64,000 bases of DNA from Bacillus pseudomycoides (GTDB taxonomy: Bacteria; Bacillota; Bacilli; Bacillales; Bacillaceae_G), in NCBI RefSeq assembly GCF_022811845.1, contig NZ_CP064266.1, positions 124,001 to 188,000 on the forward strand, written 5' to 3'. A program made the translations under genes and the position numbers. The notes below the pieces were generated by a model. It made no database searches, was not told the origin of the DNA, and saw only the letters and a program-made list of their open reading frames with translations. This document shows, one piece after another, positions 26,013 through 34,100 of this stretch. Position 1 is the stretch's first letter; each line of letters opens with the position of its first letter.

Positions 26013-26051
26013 TAAAAAAACAGATGGTTCACACATCTAGATAACCATTTG
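26013..26051 (-). terminator. Terminator of the GNAT gene
   Basis: Stem CAAATGGTT / AACCATCTG (26051-26043 with 26029-26021) followed by seven T on the minus strand. Confidence 0.8.
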
Positions 26052-26058
26052 CTTTCTT

Positions 26059-26604
26059 CTACTCATTTAAAAGGACCCAGCGCATATGATCCTCCCAAAT
26101 GCCATTCACCATTAACATTTTTCGAGACACACCTTCATATTGAAAACCAATCTTCGTTACAACTTGAATAGATGCTAAATTACGAGGCATAATTGGAGCT
26201 TCAATGCGGTGCAAATGAAATTCTTGAAAAGCGGCATCAATTGCTTTTCTAAGTGCTTCTGTCGTATACCCTTTATTCAATTCATCTTTATCTAATTTGT
26301 AGCCGAGAACGCAAGATTGATAAATTCCTCTCACAATTAAATTGAAAGAAATGCAACCAATAATATTCGTATTATCGCCTTTCTTAAAAATCCATAATCG
26401 AATCGTTTTCCCACCTTTAAATTCTTTTCTATCTTTTTGCAATCGTTTCTTTTGGTAGTCTAATGTAAAAAAATCATCTGGTCGATATTCTTCCCACGCC
26501 TTTAAAAATTCACGATTTTTGTCGTAATATTGAAGAACTTGTTCCGCATACGACTCGTCAATTTCTCTTAATTGCAAACGCTCTGTTTCATATATTTTCA
26601 TCAT
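26059..26604 (-). CDS. GNAT-family N-acetyltransferase (RimJ/RimL type)
   Basis: 181 aa. Starts ETERLQLREIDESYAEQVLQYY as in ribosomal-protein and small-molecule acetyltransferases; acetyl-CoA region at CVLGYKLDKDELNKGYTTEALR; end NLASIQVVTKIGFQYEGVSRK is the RimJ-type motif. Substrate unknown. Start is either of two adjacent ATGs after GGAG. Confidence 0.88.
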   Translation of the reverse strand: MMKIYETERLQLREIDESYAEQVLQYYDKNREFLKAWEEYRPDDFFTLDYQKKRLQKDRKEFKGGKTIRLWIFKKGDNTNIIGCISFNLIVRGIYQSCVLGYKLDKDELNKGYTTEALRKAIDAAFQEFHLHRIEAPIMPRNLASIQVVTKIGFQYEGVSRKMLMVNGIWEDHMRWVLLNE

Positions 26605-26745
26605 CGTATCTCCATTCTTCAGCTTGCAAAACTTTTTAAAAAGGCACCGAAAAAACTTGTGTCCATCTTTTTATATTCTCGATGTATTTTGAATTTTCCT
26701 GTTATATTTTATATACACTTCTCGAATTTTGTCCATACTCTCCCC

Positions 26746-26774
26746 TTGTCCATACTTTCTTTTCTCGTTACAAT
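26746..26774 (+). promoter_or_regulatory. prli42 promoter
   Basis: TTGTCC (26746-26751), 17 bases, TACAAT (26769-26774). The 11-mer TTGTCCATACT occurs twice, at 26729-26739 and 26746-26756, the second copy forming the -35. Confidence 0.7.
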
Positions 26775-26804
26775 AAAGTTGTAATGATTGCAAGGAGGCC
26801 CAGT

Positions 26805-26897
26805 ATGAATAAAAAAGCACAAAAGGTTATGATCTACGCTATGCTAATTTCCATGCTTGTAACAACATTGCTTGCTGGAGCAAGTATGTTTTGGTAA
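26805..26897 (+). CDS. prli42: Stressosome-associated microprotein Prli42
   Basis: 30 aa: a basic N-terminus MNKKAQKV followed by one membrane helix to GASMFW. The perfect RBS AAGGAGG and good promoter show it is a real gene. Length, basic start and helix match Prli42, the membrane peptide that anchors the RsbR stressosome in Listeria and is conserved in Bacillus. Whether it does so here is inferred from the family. Confidence 0.8.
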   Translation: MNKKAQKVMIYAMLISMLVTTLLAGASMFW

Positions 26898-26941
26898 AAA
26901 AGGCGACACGCTCGTCTTTTTTTATTGCCTACGTATATATA

Positions 26942-26984
26942 AACAGGCTGTTTATTCTCTTGAATCGAAAATAAACAGCCTGCC
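26942..26984. terminator. Hairpin between prli42 and a membrane-protein gene
   Basis: 13-bp perfect stem CAGGCTGTTTATT / AATAAACAGCCTG with 13-base loop, between convergent genes. Confidence 0.7.
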
Positions 26985-27017
26985 CTATTACAATTATTTT
27001 AATAAATCATATGTATT

Positions 27018-27257
27018 TTATTTTATTATTAATATAATCGCTACGATACTAAATGAAAAAGCCATCATAAGAGCCATAACAAAGCTTGTATAATGTTTTT
27101 GCTGAAACGCTCCTATAACAAAGGTTAAGTTCAGAAGTACCATGAATACAATAGATACGAGAAAAGAACATATATTAAAAGTTGCCAATATGAAGGTGAA
27201 AACGAAGAGAAAACCAATACAAAATTGCATATAAGAAAGCCTTGCATTCAAATACAT
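27018..27257 (-). CDS. Small membrane protein, unknown
   Basis: 79 aa, largely hydrophobic with two to three membrane helices (FCIGFLFVFTFILATF, FLVSIVFMVLLNLTFVIGAF, FVMALMMAFSFSIVAIILI). RBS AAGGGG 8-12 bases before the ATG. No family recognised. Confidence 0.6.
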   Translation of the reverse strand: MYLNARLSYMQFCIGFLFVFTFILATFNICSFLVSIVFMVLLNLTFVIGAFQQKHYTSFVMALMMAFSFSIVAIILIIK

Positions 27258-27383
27258 ATAAGCAACCCCTTTTCTTATTAACTTTGTATATTCTCATTAA
27301 CGCATGGTTATATATACATGTCAAGACCACTCAAATAGAAAGAAAAAGCCAACTTATGTGAAGTGACCCCCAATTGACACGGT

Positions 27384-27935
27384 CTAACAATTGGGGTGCA
27401 GTTCAGTACAGTTGACCTTTTCATAAGCAATAGCCCCTTTTTCTTGTGCGAGTTGCTGGAACGTTTTTTTTGATTTCACAATCAATACCTTTGTTCCAAT
27501 CGGAATACGATCAAATAAATATTCTACATCTTGTTTTTTCATCCGAATACACCCTTGCGAAATATATTTTCCAATTGAGCTTGGCTGATTTGTGCCATGG
27601 ATACCATATTTACTCCCATCAGTCCCTCGCGCGTTAAACCCAATCCATCTAGACCCAAGCGGATTTTTAGGCGATCCACCAGGGATATTCTTCGCAATGT
27701 AATACGGATTTTTTGCTTTCATTACAACATCGAATGTCCCCTCTGGCGTTAATTCGTTTGTTTTACCTGTTGCTACAGGGAAAATTTTTTGGATTTTCCC
27801 ATCATCAATGTAAGCAAGTTTGTTCGTCTGCTTATTTACAATAATAAATGGATCTCCAACCCGCGGGTTATCTCCAAGAGGCCAAATTGGTGAAAGAGAA
27901 AAACATAATAGCAAGGACAGAAAATACGACATCAT
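27384..27935 (-). CDS. L,D-transpeptidase (YkuD family)
   Basis: 183 aa exported enzyme forming 3-3 peptidoglycan cross-links or anchoring proteins. N-terminal signal-like segment (MMSYFLSLLLCFSLS), then one YkuD domain with the signature YGIHGTNQPSSIGKYISQGC-IRM, the Cys being the nucleophile and the His its base. No LysM domain. Lies 13 bases downstream of the YqjA-like gene and is probably co-transcribed. A palindrome CCCCAATTG/CAATTGGGG straddles the stop codon but lacks a T run. Confidence 0.9.
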   Translation of the reverse strand: MMSYFLSLLLCFSLSPIWPLGDNPRVGDPFIIVNKQTNKLAYIDDGKIQKIFPVATGKTNELTPEGTFDVVMKAKNPYYIAKNIPGGSPKNPLGSRWIGFNARGTDGSKYGIHGTNQPSSIGKYISQGCIRMKKQDVEYLFDRIPIGTKVLIVKSKKTFQQLAQEKGAIAYEKVNCTELHPNC

Positions 27936-27948
27936 CTATTCCTTCCTT

Positions 27949-28917
27949 CTATATAAGTTCTTTCACATTATCCTTCCCTTTAAAGCGACTTTTAATGAGT
28001 AAATACTGCTCCATTTCATAAACAAGTTGCACGAGTTTCGCACGCATTTCAAATTCTTCACGTGTCTCAGGAAGTGGCATTTCTCTAAAAATCTCACGCA
28101 TTTCTTGCAGTTGTCTAAGTGAAATAAGCCCCGTACTTTCAGGACGAATCGAATTCCCCACATTTTCAATCACTTCCGCAATCATATCTGCCTGCTCATA
28201 TGACCACGATAATGAAGCAGCGAGAGGCATAATCCGCTCTAAAATTTCAAATTGTTGCATACGCATATCAAAATATCGATAATAATAATCATCTTCTCGC
28301 ATAAATTGATTTTCAAGTTTTTTGAAAGATAACTCTTTTGCTTCCTTCAAAATGTCCGCTGTTTCAATTAATTCTTTTCCAGACCATGTACTATCCCGGT
28401 TTCGTAAATATACAGCCATCTCAAATAAAATCGTTTTAAAATTCCATTCTACTTTTTCCTGATAGCCTTTTAACTTCTTTTCCGCACTTGGCATATACAT
28501 ATTTACCAATAATGCTACACTAATTCCAATTGTTAAAATTGCAATTTCATTTTCAATCGCTGACCACGTGATCTGTTTTAATGAATACAAATGCATGACA
28601 ATTACTGAACTTGTAACAATCCCTTCTTGAATTTTAAACATAACAGCGGTTGGGATAAAAGTAAGAAGTAATAAACTAATAGCAAGTGGTGTATAACCGA
28701 TTGTTTCAAAAATACAAAACGAGAACAACATTGATAATAAGCAAGCTAAAAACCTGTGCAAAGATGCTTGAAGCGATTTTCGTTTCGTATTTTGCACACA
28801 CAAAATAACAAGAATTCCAGCAGAACTATAAAAATTCAAACTAAATAGCTGCGCAATAAAAACTGCCGCACCTGTTCCAACTGCTGTTTTCACTGTACGA
28901 TATCCAATTCTAAACAT
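27949..28917 (-). CDS. YqjA-like aromatic acid exporter-family protein
   Basis: 322 aa. Four to five N-terminal helices (about 1-140: TAVGTGAAVFIAQLFSLNFYSSAGIL) form the ArAE_1 domain; the soluble helical C-terminus (about 150-322) is the ArAE_1_C domain. Family knowledge suggests efflux; substrate unproven. The ATG at 28917 is chosen for AGGAGCAATGAT; an upstream start at 28941 lies before the RBS. Confidence 0.85.
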   Translation of the reverse strand: MFRIGYRTVKTAVGTGAAVFIAQLFSLNFYSSAGILVILCVQNTKRKSLQASLHRFLACLLSMLFSFCIFETIGYTPLAISLLLLTFIPTAVMFKIQEGIVTSSVIVMHLYSLKQITWSAIENEIAILTIGISVALLVNMYMPSAEKKLKGYQEKVEWNFKTILFEMAVYLRNRDSTWSGKELIETADILKEAKELSFKKLENQFMREDDYYYRYFDMRMQQFEILERIMPLAASLSWSYEQADMIAEVIENVGNSIRPESTGLISLRQLQEMREIFREMPLPETREEFEMRAKLVQLVYEMEQYLLIKSRFKGKDNVKELI

Positions 28918-29063
28918 ATCATTGCTCCTATATATATTCATTTTGATTTTCCGACATATAAAAAGACTTTCCAGCCCGCTTTCTCCTACCTAAACCGAAA
29001 GATTTTATATCCGTTTTTCAATCTGTATTTATATATGTATAAACGTAGTTACGATAAGTATAA

Positions 29064-29096
29064 AAAAAGGATGACAAACTGTCATCCTTTTCTCCC
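29064..29096 (-). terminator. Terminator of the arginine importer operon
   Basis: Perfect stem AAAGGATGACA / TGTCATCCTTT with loop AAC; T run on both strands. Confidence 0.82.
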
Positions 29097-29120
29097 TATT
29101 ATTCACGTAACCTTTACATA

Positions 29121-29843
29121 TTACAATATTTTTTGTAAAAACTCTTGTGCCCGTTTGCTTTTTGGTTCTGTAAAAAACTGTTCTGGCTGTGTATCTTCAA
29201 CAAGCTTTCCACCATCTAAAAAGAGCACACGATCCGCTACTTCTTTTGCAAATCCCATCTCATGTGTCACAATTGCCATCGTCATTCCTGTAGTTACTAA
29301 AGATTTCATTACTTCCAATACTTCTTTTACCATTTCAGGATCCAGTGCAGATGTTGGTTCATCAAAAAGCATAACTTCTGGCTCCATTGCCAAGGCTCTA
29401 GCAATGGCTACACGCTGCTTTTGTCCGCCTGAAAGACGATTTGGATACGCATCCTTTTTATCAAGCAATCCTACTTTTTCAAGAAGCTCCTTTGCCTTTT
29501 TTTCCGCTTCTTGTTTTGCTACCCCTTTTACATTTACCGGTGCATACGTAATATTTTCTAATACAGTCATATGAGGAAATAAGTAAAAGTGTTGAAACAC
29601 CATTCCAACATTTTCACGAACGTTCATAATATTTGTTTTTGGATTGGTCACTTCTTTATTCCCAATCCAAATGTTACCACTTGTAGGTGTTTCTAGTACG
29701 TTCATACAACGTAAAAATGTTGATTTTCCCGACCCGGACGGTCCAACAATCGCAACAACCTCACCCTTTTTGATTGTCGTCGTAATTCCTTTTAATACTT
29801 CATTTTGTCCAAATGATTTATGAAGGTTTTCAATTTTAATCAC
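29121..29843 (-). CDS. artR: Amino-acid ABC importer, ATP-binding protein
   Basis: 240 aa. Walker A GPSGSGKSTF, Q-loop VFQHFYLFPHMT, signature LSGGQKQR, Walker B VMLFDEPTSALDPE, H-loop THEMGFA. Polar amino-acid importer type. GTG start overlapping the permease stop by eight bases. Matches the third gene of B. subtilis artPQR (yqiXYZ); arginine specificity inferred from that and the ARG box. Confidence 0.9.
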   Translation of the reverse strand: MIKIENLHKSFGQNEVLKGITTTIKKGEVVAIVGPSGSGKSTFLRCMNVLETPTSGNIWIGNKEVTNPKTNIMNVRENVGMVFQHFYLFPHMTVLENITYAPVNVKGVAKQEAEKKAKELLEKVGLLDKKDAYPNRLSGGQKQRVAIARALAMEPEVMLFDEPTSALDPEMVKEVLEVMKSLVTTGMTMAIVTHEMGFAKEVADRVLFLDGGKLVEDTQPEQFFTEPKSKRAQEFLQKIL

Positions 29844-30495
29844 TTTTCTTCATTCTCCCTTCAATTGCTTTCCCGACTAATGTAAGAATAATTACTAGAA
29901 TATAATAAACAAGTCCGACAAATAGTAACGGTTCAAGGTATTTAAACGTTTCACCGCCTACAATATACGCACGGCGCATTAAGTCAGTCGCACCAATTAC
30001 TGTCACTACTGCTGACTCTTTCGTAAGTGTTGCGAATTCGTTCACAAGCGCTGGTAATATATTTTTTAATGCTTGTGGCAAAATAATATTTCTCATCATT
30101 TTTCCATATGGAACACCTAATGCCATCGCAGCTTCAGTCTGTCCTTTATCAACTGCTTGAATACCTGCGCGAATGATTTCTGACATATAGGCACCTGAAT
30201 TCAAACTAAATGCAAGTACTGCTGCTAAAAATGCAGGTATATCATATCCGATCATTTGCGGAACACCGAAATAAATAATCATTAATTGCAGGACGAGCGG
30301 TGTACCACGAAATATCGATGTATATAAATCAGCAGCGATATTTAACACTTTTATTCTAGCAATTTTGCAAAGTGCTAATAACGTTCCTAACACAAAACCA
30401 GCTAAAGCAGATACTGCTACAATTTTTAATGTAACTTCTAGACCCTTTAATATATATGGTATCGACGGAGTAATTGCCGAAAAATCTAAGTTCAT
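29836..30495 (-). CDS. artQ: Amino-acid ABC importer, permease
   Basis: 219 aa, His/Glu/Gln/Arg/opine permease type with the N-terminal block GLEVTLKIVAVSALAGF and the EAA-type loop QTEAAMALGVPYGKMMRNIILPQA that contacts the ATPase. About five helices. Forms a homodimeric channel with ArtR. Starts 38 bases after the binding-protein gene. Confidence 0.9.
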   Translation of the reverse strand: MNLDFSAITPSIPYILKGLEVTLKIVAVSALAGFVLGTLLALCKIARIKVLNIAADLYTSIFRGTPLVLQLMIIYFGVPQMIGYDIPAFLAAVLAFSLNSGAYMSEIIRAGIQAVDKGQTEAAMALGVPYGKMMRNIILPQALKNILPALVNEFATLTKESAVVTVIGATDLMRRAYIVGGETFKYLEPLLFVGLVYYILVIILTLVGKAIEGRMKKSD

Positions 30496-30532
30496 CTTTT
30501 GTCATTCCTCTCACAGAAAATAGAAAGGCAGC

Positions 30533-31318
30533 TTACTTTCCGCTGCCAAACCATTTCTTCACTAATTTATCCATTTCACCATTCTCTTGCATTTTCTTAA
30601 TTATTTTATTAAACTCCGCTGTTTTATCACTATTTTTTGGAAGGGCGATTGCTGCTCCTACTTCTTCTGGAGCTTCCTTGATTTCAATTCCTTGTAAATC
30701 TTTCATTTTATCTAAATAATTTTTAGCAACTGTATCTTCTAAAATAGCAGCATCAAAACGTCCAGCCTGAATTTCTTGTACGATTTCTGGTATACGGTCA
30801 CGCCCCTCCGCTTGGAAGTCTACTTGTTTTTTGAAGTCATCTGCTTTTTCTTCTTGAATAGAACCTGTTTGTACTCCTACTTTTTTATCTTTTAAATCTT
30901 GTAATGATTTAATACCAGAATCCTTTTTCGAAACGATCATGTTTTTAGCTACAAAATAAATATCTGTAAAATCTGCATTTTCCTTACGTTTTGGATTTGG
31001 CGTCATTCCCGCCATAACGAAATCAACTTTTCCCGAACTAAGAGATGCTAACAATCCTCCAAAATCCATATCTTTTATTTTTATTTCATAACCAAGTTCT
31101 TTCCCAATATACTTTGCAATATCAACATCAAAACCGATAATTTCATCACTTTTTGAAGCTTCCACATATTCATAAGGTTTATAGTCTGCTGAAGTACCCA
31201 TAACGAGTACTTTCTTATCTTTCTTCGTATTCGATTCCTTTGTTTCTCCCTTACTACAAGCACTAAACATACTTACAATTAAAATAAGTGCAAATGAAAT
31301 TGATAATAACTTCTTCAT
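30533..31318 (-). CDS. artP: Amino-acid ABC importer, substrate-binding lipoprotein
   Basis: 261 aa. Lipobox SMFSAC with Cys at 21, then a periplasmic-binding-protein type 3 fold: VLVMGTSADYKPYEYVE, IIGFDVDIAKYIGKELGY, VDFVMAGMTPNPKR. First gene of the operon, RBS AGGGGGAAG. A short GGCAGC/GCTGCC hairpin overlaps its stop codon (30527-30547) and might limit read-through into the membrane genes. Confidence 0.9.
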   Translation of the reverse strand: MKKLLSISFALILIVSMFSACSKGETKESNTKKDKKVLVMGTSADYKPYEYVEASKSDEIIGFDVDIAKYIGKELGYEIKIKDMDFGGLLASLSSGKVDFVMAGMTPNPKRKENADFTDIYFVAKNMIVSKKDSGIKSLQDLKDKKVGVQTGSIQEEKADDFKKQVDFQAEGRDRIPEIVQEIQAGRFDAAILEDTVAKNYLDKMKDLQGIEIKEAPEEVGAAIALPKNSDKTAEFNKIIKKMQENGEMDKLVKKWFGSGK

Positions 31319-31644
31319 GTTTCTTCCCCCTAATAATGTATATTTAAAAGTTTTATAGAATTTTTATTCGATGTTTGTATTGTAGCAGCGTTTTTATTTT
31401 TATGCAATAATTAAAATAAAAATAAATAATATTTTCTTTTATAATCTATATTCAATAGCTTTTATATGTATAAAATATTGTATAATACATGTTTTTTATG
31501 TATATTCTCTTTCATGATATGCAACTGAGAATAAAGAAATTCAAATTCTATTAAAGATGATAGTGAAATTTTTCTACATATCCTTTCAACATAGAAAAAA
31601 GCGGTACAAACACATGAGTGTCTGTACCGCTTTTTTCTACTCTA
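31319..31644 (-). promoter_or_regulatory. artPQR promoter with ARG box; rest AT-rich
   Basis: Minus strand: TTGCAT (31407-31402), 17 bases, TACAAT (31384-31379), then CATCGAATAAAAATTCTATA with the perfect ARG-box core GAATAAAAATTC at 31369-31358, placed over the transcription start. This predicts repression by ArgR/AhrC. Between 31410 and 31590 the sequence is very AT-rich with no gene seen. Confidence 0.8.
31594..31640 (-). terminator. Terminator of brxB
   Basis: Long stem AAAAAAGCGGTACA / TGTACCGCTTTTTT with imperfect inner pairing, right after brxB. Confidence 0.85.
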
Positions 31645-32079
31645 TTAAACCTCTTCGCAACTCTCTTCAAAATACGATTGTAATTTTGCGATGACTTGCA
31701 TTGGATCATGTCCTTCAATTTCATGGCGTTCAACCATCGTTACAATCTTTCCATCTTTTAATAATGCGAAAGACGGAGAAGATGGTGGATATCCTTCAAA
31801 ATATTCACGTGCACGCGCTGTTGCCTCTTTATCTTGTCCTGCGAATACTGTAACAAGGTGATCTGGACGTTTATCATAGTGTACGGAATGCGCAGCAGCA
31901 GGGCGAGCAATACCACCTGCACAACCACATACTGAGTTTACCATTACAAGTGTCGTACCCTCTTTTTTGAACGCTTCATCGACCGCTTCTGTTGTTGTTA
32001 ATTCTGTATATCCAGCGGAAACAATTTCTTCACGCGCTTGACGGACAACATCATTCATAAAAAAGTTAAAGTTAATCAA
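31645..32079 (-). CDS. brxB: Bacilliredoxin
   Basis: 144 aa of the YphP/YqiW family. The CGC motif in NSVCGCAGG removes bacillithiol from S-bacillithiolated proteins after oxidative stress. The start is a TTG at 32079 with RBS GGAGGG 8 bases upstream, giving MINFNFFMNDVV, the known family N-terminus; longer in-frame starts have no RBS. Confidence 0.93.
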   Translation of the reverse strand: MINFNFFMNDVVRQAREEIVSAGYTELTTTEAVDEAFKKEGTTLVMVNSVCGCAGGIARPAAAHSVHYDKRPDHLVTVFAGQDKEATARAREYFEGYPPSSPSFALLKDGKIVTMVERHEIEGHDPMQVIAKLQSYFEESCEEV

Positions 32080-32197
32080 TGTTTTCCCTCCTCTAGATCT
32101 ATCTATTTGTATCTTACCAGTTACTGTTTCAGAAGTACAAGTAAACTTACTTATATAATAGAAAACACGTCTTAGAGCAAATCTAAGACGTGTTTTC

Positions 32198-32605
32198 TTA
32201 ATGTCCACGATGTTTTTGCTTTGCCTTTTGCACTTTGATGAGACGCTTTTTCAACTTTTCTGCTTCACGTTGCTCCTTAGCATACACTCGTTTTTCTTGT
32301 TTATGCAATTCGTATGATAACTGGATTGCTTCTTGTGCTTTTGTAAGGCGGGACGTATTTATCTTCTTTGCTGCTTTTCTTATAATACGTTTTATATTTT
32401 TGGGACGCTTCTTCTCTTTGATCTCAACACCGCACCGAGCAAAGCGTTGAAAATACAATAACATCACTTCATTTACAAATAGAAGTATTTCTTCATCTGA
32501 TGGCTCAGCACCAAAAATATAACGTACTCCGTATAATTTCCCTTTTTCTTTGTTCGTAATAACCCCTATGAAATATTGACCATCGTGATATACTGTCAAT
32601 TCCAT
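32198..32605 (-). CDS. yjdF: YjdF-family protein
   Basis: 135 aa. N-terminal part MELTVYHDGQYFIGVI with a beta-rich domain, then a Lys/Arg-rich helical C-terminus (KKRPKNIKRIIRKAAKKI). Family members are found behind yjdF-motif riboswitches that bind azaaromatic compounds; the role of the protein is unknown, perhaps handling of such toxins. Here too the gene directly follows the riboswitch. Confidence 0.9.
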   Translation of the reverse strand: MELTVYHDGQYFIGVITNKEKGKLYGVRYIFGAEPSDEEILLFVNEVMLLYFQRFARCGVEIKEKKRPKNIKRIIRKAAKKINTSRLTKAQEAIQLSYELHKQEKRVYAKEQREAEKLKKRLIKVQKAKQKHRGH

Positions 32606-32718
32606 CGACAGCCCCTCCTAAAATAAAATTCAGAAATACTGGACATCCCGGAGGGGAAGGCTACTGACATACTAGTATGCGTCCGGACTACCAACCGGAC
32701 TGTGATTTTGCATTTCTA
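32606..32718 (-). ncRNA. yjdF-motif riboswitch (azaaromatic-sensing)
   Basis: A leader of about 110 bases with GTCCGGTTGGTAGTCCGGAC and AAATGCAAAATCACAG features sits between a promoter and yjdF. Minus-strand CCCCTCC (32656-32650) is an exact complement of the Shine-Dalgarno GGAGGGG (32618-32612), so the RNA can hide the yjdF RBS, the translational mechanism known for this class. The -10 TATAAT (32729-32724) overlaps the stop of the upstream Nudix gene. Confidence 0.85.
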
Positions 32719-32724
32719 TAGCTA

Positions 32725-33198
32725 TTATATCGTAGTTCTAGTTTCCTTTTCTATTTTTTCATATGTTTCAATCATTTTTTTATGTGATCCCACAATATAA
32801 TCAGGTAGCTCTGTTACTGGAAAAAACTTAAGCGCGACTGCTTCTTCTTTATTGATGGACAAAGCACCTTCATATTCATTTGTATAATAAGCTGTCGTTA
32901 CTGATTGGAACTCATCACCATTTGCTAACCTTGTAAAATAGTTAGCCCCAGAAAACACATTAATTAAACGTAAATTTTTCACATGAATCCCTGCTTCTTC
33001 ATACACTTCACGGCAAGCTGTTTCTTCTGGTGATTCTCCAAGTTCCATTAAACCGCCAAGCAACCCCCATTTCCCATACGGTTCTGTTCGTTGTTGTAGC
33101 AAAACATGTCCATCTTCATTCAATACGAGAACAACAGCACCAACTAAAATTAAAGGGCGATGACCAACTACTTTCCGTAATTCTTCTACATATCCCAT
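32725..33198 (-). CDS. Nudix hydrolase
   Basis: 157 aa with a complete Nudix box GGLMELGESPEETACREVYEEAG (given in parts: GGLMELGESPEETA, CREVYEEAG) following WGLLGG. It cleaves a nucleoside diphosphate linked to another group; substrate unknown. The ATG at 33198 has AAGAAGGG 9 bases upstream; a GTG at 33234 does not. Its end overlaps the yjdF promoter. Confidence 0.9.
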   Translation of the reverse strand: MGYVEELRKVVGHRPLILVGAVVLVLNEDGHVLLQQRTEPYGKWGLLGGLMELGESPEETACREVYEEAGIHVKNLRLINVFSGANYFTRLANGDEFQSVTTAYYTNEYEGALSINKEEAVALKFFPVTELPDYIVGSHKKMIETYEKIEKETRTTI

Positions 33199-33277
33199 CG
33201 AAACAAACCCTTCTTTTTTTATTTCGTTGTCCACACTATTGTATCATATGCAATAAATGGTAAAATGCTCATATTTT

Positions 33278-33982
33278 TCATTTTTTTAATAATATATTAA
33301 TTTGTTCATTTTCATCTATAGTTGCTAATTGCACCAACTCAACCGGTATTTTTTTTGATAATTCTTCCTCCGCCCATGCTTCCGTTTTCCCCAATAAAGT
33401 AAGCATATCCTTTTGAATTTTCCCGTCTTTTACAAGAATAAATGAAATAGGTGATTTTTTACCTGCTACTTTCATATCAAGCCGGGAAACAGTTTCATAT
33501 TCTGGATACTGAAATACTGAAACAACACCACTGGCTTCCCATAATGCTAATTTTATCGTTTCAACATCACTAATATTTTGCAAACGTAGCTCAGAGAATA
33601 AATACTCTACCGTAATTCTTGCTTTTTTCAAATTACTAAAATCTATTGAACCATTATGTATGAGAATAATCGGAGCGGGTTCTAAAAAACGTCTCCAGCG
33701 ATCCCATTTCAACATTAAAATCGAGCTTACAATATGAAGAACAACGAGCATAAATGTTGTAATCATCGAGCCAAGTAGACCAACTTTTTCATCAGATAGC
33801 GCATTGGAAATATTTCCACCTAGCAATAAAACTAATACAACATCTAAAAAGCGTAGCTGCGCAATGGAACGTTGCCCCATTGCTTTTGCGACAAGAATTA
33901 AAAAAATATAGGCTATGATAGCCCGAATTACCCATTCTATATGAGAAAGGTGATGTGCCCCCTCAAAAATATGCATATGCAT
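33278..33982 (-). CDS. DUF421/YetF-family membrane protein
   Basis: 234 aa. Three N-terminal helices (IRAIIAYIFLILVAKAMGQR, FLDVVLVLLLGGN, MITTFMLVVLHIVSSIL) and a cytoplasmic alpha/beta domain with the conserved RITVEYLFSELRLQNI region. Members of this family are found in spore or vegetative membranes; function unclear. The ATG at 33982 is set by TAAGGAG 10 bases upstream, which touches a 15-bp inverted repeat. Confidence 0.85.
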   Translation of the reverse strand: MHMHIFEGAHHLSHIEWVIRAIIAYIFLILVAKAMGQRSIAQLRFLDVVLVLLLGGNISNALSDEKVGLLGSMITTFMLVVLHIVSSILMLKWDRWRRFLEPAPIILIHNGSIDFSNLKKARITVEYLFSELRLQNISDVETIKLALWEASGVVSVFQYPEYETVSRLDMKVAGKKSPISFILVKDGKIQKDMLTLLGKTEAWAEEELSKKIPVELVQLATIDENEQINILLKK

Positions 33983-33995
33983 GAATCCGGACTCC

Positions 33996-34041
33996 TTAAT
34001 CATCACAAACTTCCACACTCCCTTTAGTTTGTGATGATTAA
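33996..34041 (-). repeat. Perfect 15-bp inverted repeat touching the DUF421 RBS
   Basis: TTAATCATCACAAAC (33996-34010) and GTTTGTGATGATTAA (34027-34041) with a 16-base spacer. In RNA the hairpin would end at the TTAA that starts the RBS. There is no T run, so it is not a terminator. Confidence 0.85.
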
Positions 34042-34054
34042 GTTCATCTATACA

Positions 34055-34095
34055 AAAAAGCTGATTCGTGTGCAAACGAATCAGCTTTTTTATAT
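34055..34095 (-). terminator. Terminator after the FtsW/RodA-family gene
   Basis: Stem AAAAAGCTGATTCG / CGAATCAGCTTTTT with loop TTTGCACA (minus strand), followed by T run. Confidence 0.85.
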
Positions 34096-34100
34096 AAAAA

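Noticed and set aside
27367..27395. Terminator at the end of the L,D-transpeptidase gene
   Set aside because: CCCCAATTG/CAATTGGGG palindrome spans the stop codon and has no T run.
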